Below the pieces are notes generated by a model. It ran no database searches. It was not told the origin of the DNA and saw nothing but the letters and a program-made list of their open reading frames with translations. 64,000 bases of DNA. It comes from Lamellibrachia columna. Taxonomy: Eukaryota > Annelida > Polychaeta > Sabellida > Siboglinidae. Shown in pieces: positions 62,745-64,000 of this stretch. A program made the translations under genes and the position numbers. Position 1 is the stretch's first letter. Each line of letters opens with the position of its first letter. The DNA lies in assembly GCA_963662155.1 (NCBI GenBank), contig OY759274.1, positions 41,949,842-42,013,841 on the forward strand. The letters run 5' to 3'.

Positions 62745-62962
62745 TTCGCATTCAAAAATCATCCAAAACGACTTACCACGAGTGCAAAAAAAGTACAATG
62801 GGTCCTGCATTCAATCAACCATGACTTCATAACTAACTGGAATTTGGCACTGAAATTTGCATGCTGCCATCATTTAGATAGATGCACACATGGGTGAAAT
62901 TTAATAAAAAAATCGGAGATGGTCACCCGGGGACATCTGGTTGAGTTGGCATGGAATGACCC

Positions 62963-64000
62963 TATTTAGCATCTATGATCAAACTTGTTTTTAAAAATCC
63001 CAAACATTCAGAGCATCAAGGCTGTTGAATGATGTACCATAAATGACAGATGTTCCATTCATTTGCAATTTTAAAAATCAAACTACAATATGACACAAAC
63101 TGAAGATTACTGGTTAGATGACCTGCTTATTGTCTGGGTCAATAACAGCCCCTAACAAAACTTTTTTACCATTTGATGGAGAAAAAAACCTGCAACAAAG
63201 TTTTATTATTTGTTTGGGCTAATAATAAAATATCACCAAGTGCTGACTAATAAGGATGGGTCAATGAATCATGGCAGTTATTATGTACACATGCATGCTC
63301 AATTGTCTCACATGCATATACACATGCATGCCCATGCGACCATGAACATGCACTGGGTGACATCACTGGCATGCATGCACTTATCAGACCATTTCATGAA
63401 ATAAAAGTTTTCCAATATTGGCTGTTACCAGTTCTCACTTGCATGCAACTGTACCGACCAGTGTACCTCAGTGGCAGCCAGTGCTGTTAACTCTACCAAC
63501 TTGTATTGAGTACATCAACTACTAAAAGCACACAACTACTGCTGTCTTTTCTGCTGTATGTACCTATATCTATGTACCACAGACCACCCAATGCAAAATG
63601 TATGTTATTAAAATAATTAAACTAAATGAACATGAATTTACAATATTCTACCATCAAACACATTTAAAATATCCAAAACACCTATAAATACATGACACTT
63701 AATTACAACATCAGCACATGCTTCTACTATACAGGTTTAATGGGAAACATACAACACTATTACGAAAAAAAAACATGCTCTTTGGGTTGATCTATGTACA
63801 ATTAAGGCACAGGGGTTACAAGAGCAGTCATGCATGACATTGGCAAGATCAAAGACCACCAGTTGAGCTACAGTTTATGTCACGTTGAAACATAAACAAA
63901 ACTACTAAAAAAAAATTTGTAGTGGCATATCCAGTAAATAAATTTATTATACAATAGCAATGTAACAATTCTGATAACTTTCAAGTTATTAATTAAATTA
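62963..64000. other. no gene recognised
   Basis: AT-rich sequence with CATG/ATGCAT-rich simple stretches (63290-63375). No exon, repeat family or RNA gene is supported. Confidence 0.5.

Larger units (their letters stand above)
59812..62962 (-). mobile_element. 3.15-kb DNA transposon with terminal inverted repeats, family unassigned
   Basis: The left end gggtcattccgtgccaaatc-aacc at 59812 and the inverted right end ending at 62962 (gggtcattccatgccaactc-aacc) match at 22 of 24 positions. A second block, gggtgaccatctccgattttt, is identical at both ends (59855-59875 left, inverted about 62909-62929 right). A further inverted pair covers 59876-59932 and 62180-62240 (ttttatgtttctacc...agctaagc). 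The right end therefore carries about 660 extra bases between its two blocks. A degenerate gene occupies 60166-61600 on the minus strand. No clear target-site duplication was found. Confidence 0.75.

Overview
This is an animal nuclear genome segment. It is AT-rich and intron-rich, with GT-AG introns, metazoan gene families, a tRNA-derived SINE, non-LTR and DIRS-type retrotransposon remnants, several DNA transposons and many minisatellites. Nothing in it suggests bacteria, plasmids or CRISPR. The style of the repeats and the divergence of the proteins from vertebrates fit a marine invertebrate, plausibly a lophotrochozoan such as a mollusc; that placement is inference. There is one 200-base N gap at 2345-2544.

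Three real protein-coding genes were found. (1) TMEM185 (minus, 8139-16239): seven exons whose splice phases all join, giving a complete 354-residue multi-pass membrane protein. (2) An ANKRD46-like gene (plus, 16519-19413): two exons, complete at 228 residues, with ankyrin repeats and a C-terminal membrane anchor. Its start codon lies 279 bp from that of TMEM185, head to head, so the interval is probably a shared divergent promoter. (3) STIM, the ER calcium sensor of store-operated calcium entry (minus, 25330-55903): thirteen exons, all in phase, covering the EF-hand, SAM domain, membrane segment, CC1, SOAR/CAD and a long disordered tail to the stop codon (791 residues). The exon or exons for the signal peptide were not found and probably lie above 55903 or outside the window. 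ANKRD46-like and STIM converge.

Layout: 1-8000 is gene-free and holds a 54-bp satellite, the gap, an RT fragment and a 51/52-bp array. 8-16 kb is TMEM185, whose introns carry four different minisatellites and a hAT-like element. 16.5-19.4 kb is ANKRD46-like, with a SINE starting one base after the stop codon. 19.6-25 kb is intergenic and LINE-rich. 25-56 kb is STIM, with LINE, DIRS and foldback-element remnants and arrays in its introns. 56-64 kb holds a foldback MITE, mirrored minisatellites, a second SINE copy and a 3.15-kb DNA transposon with terminal inverted repeats, which carries a broken gene of a family I cannot name.

The most unusual structures are a 77-bp minisatellite built from the 3' splice site and first ~47 bases of TMEM185 exon 3 (13 intronic copies, split by a transposon), the TIR element at 59812-62962, and a SINE that makes up the start of the ANKRD46-like 3' UTR.
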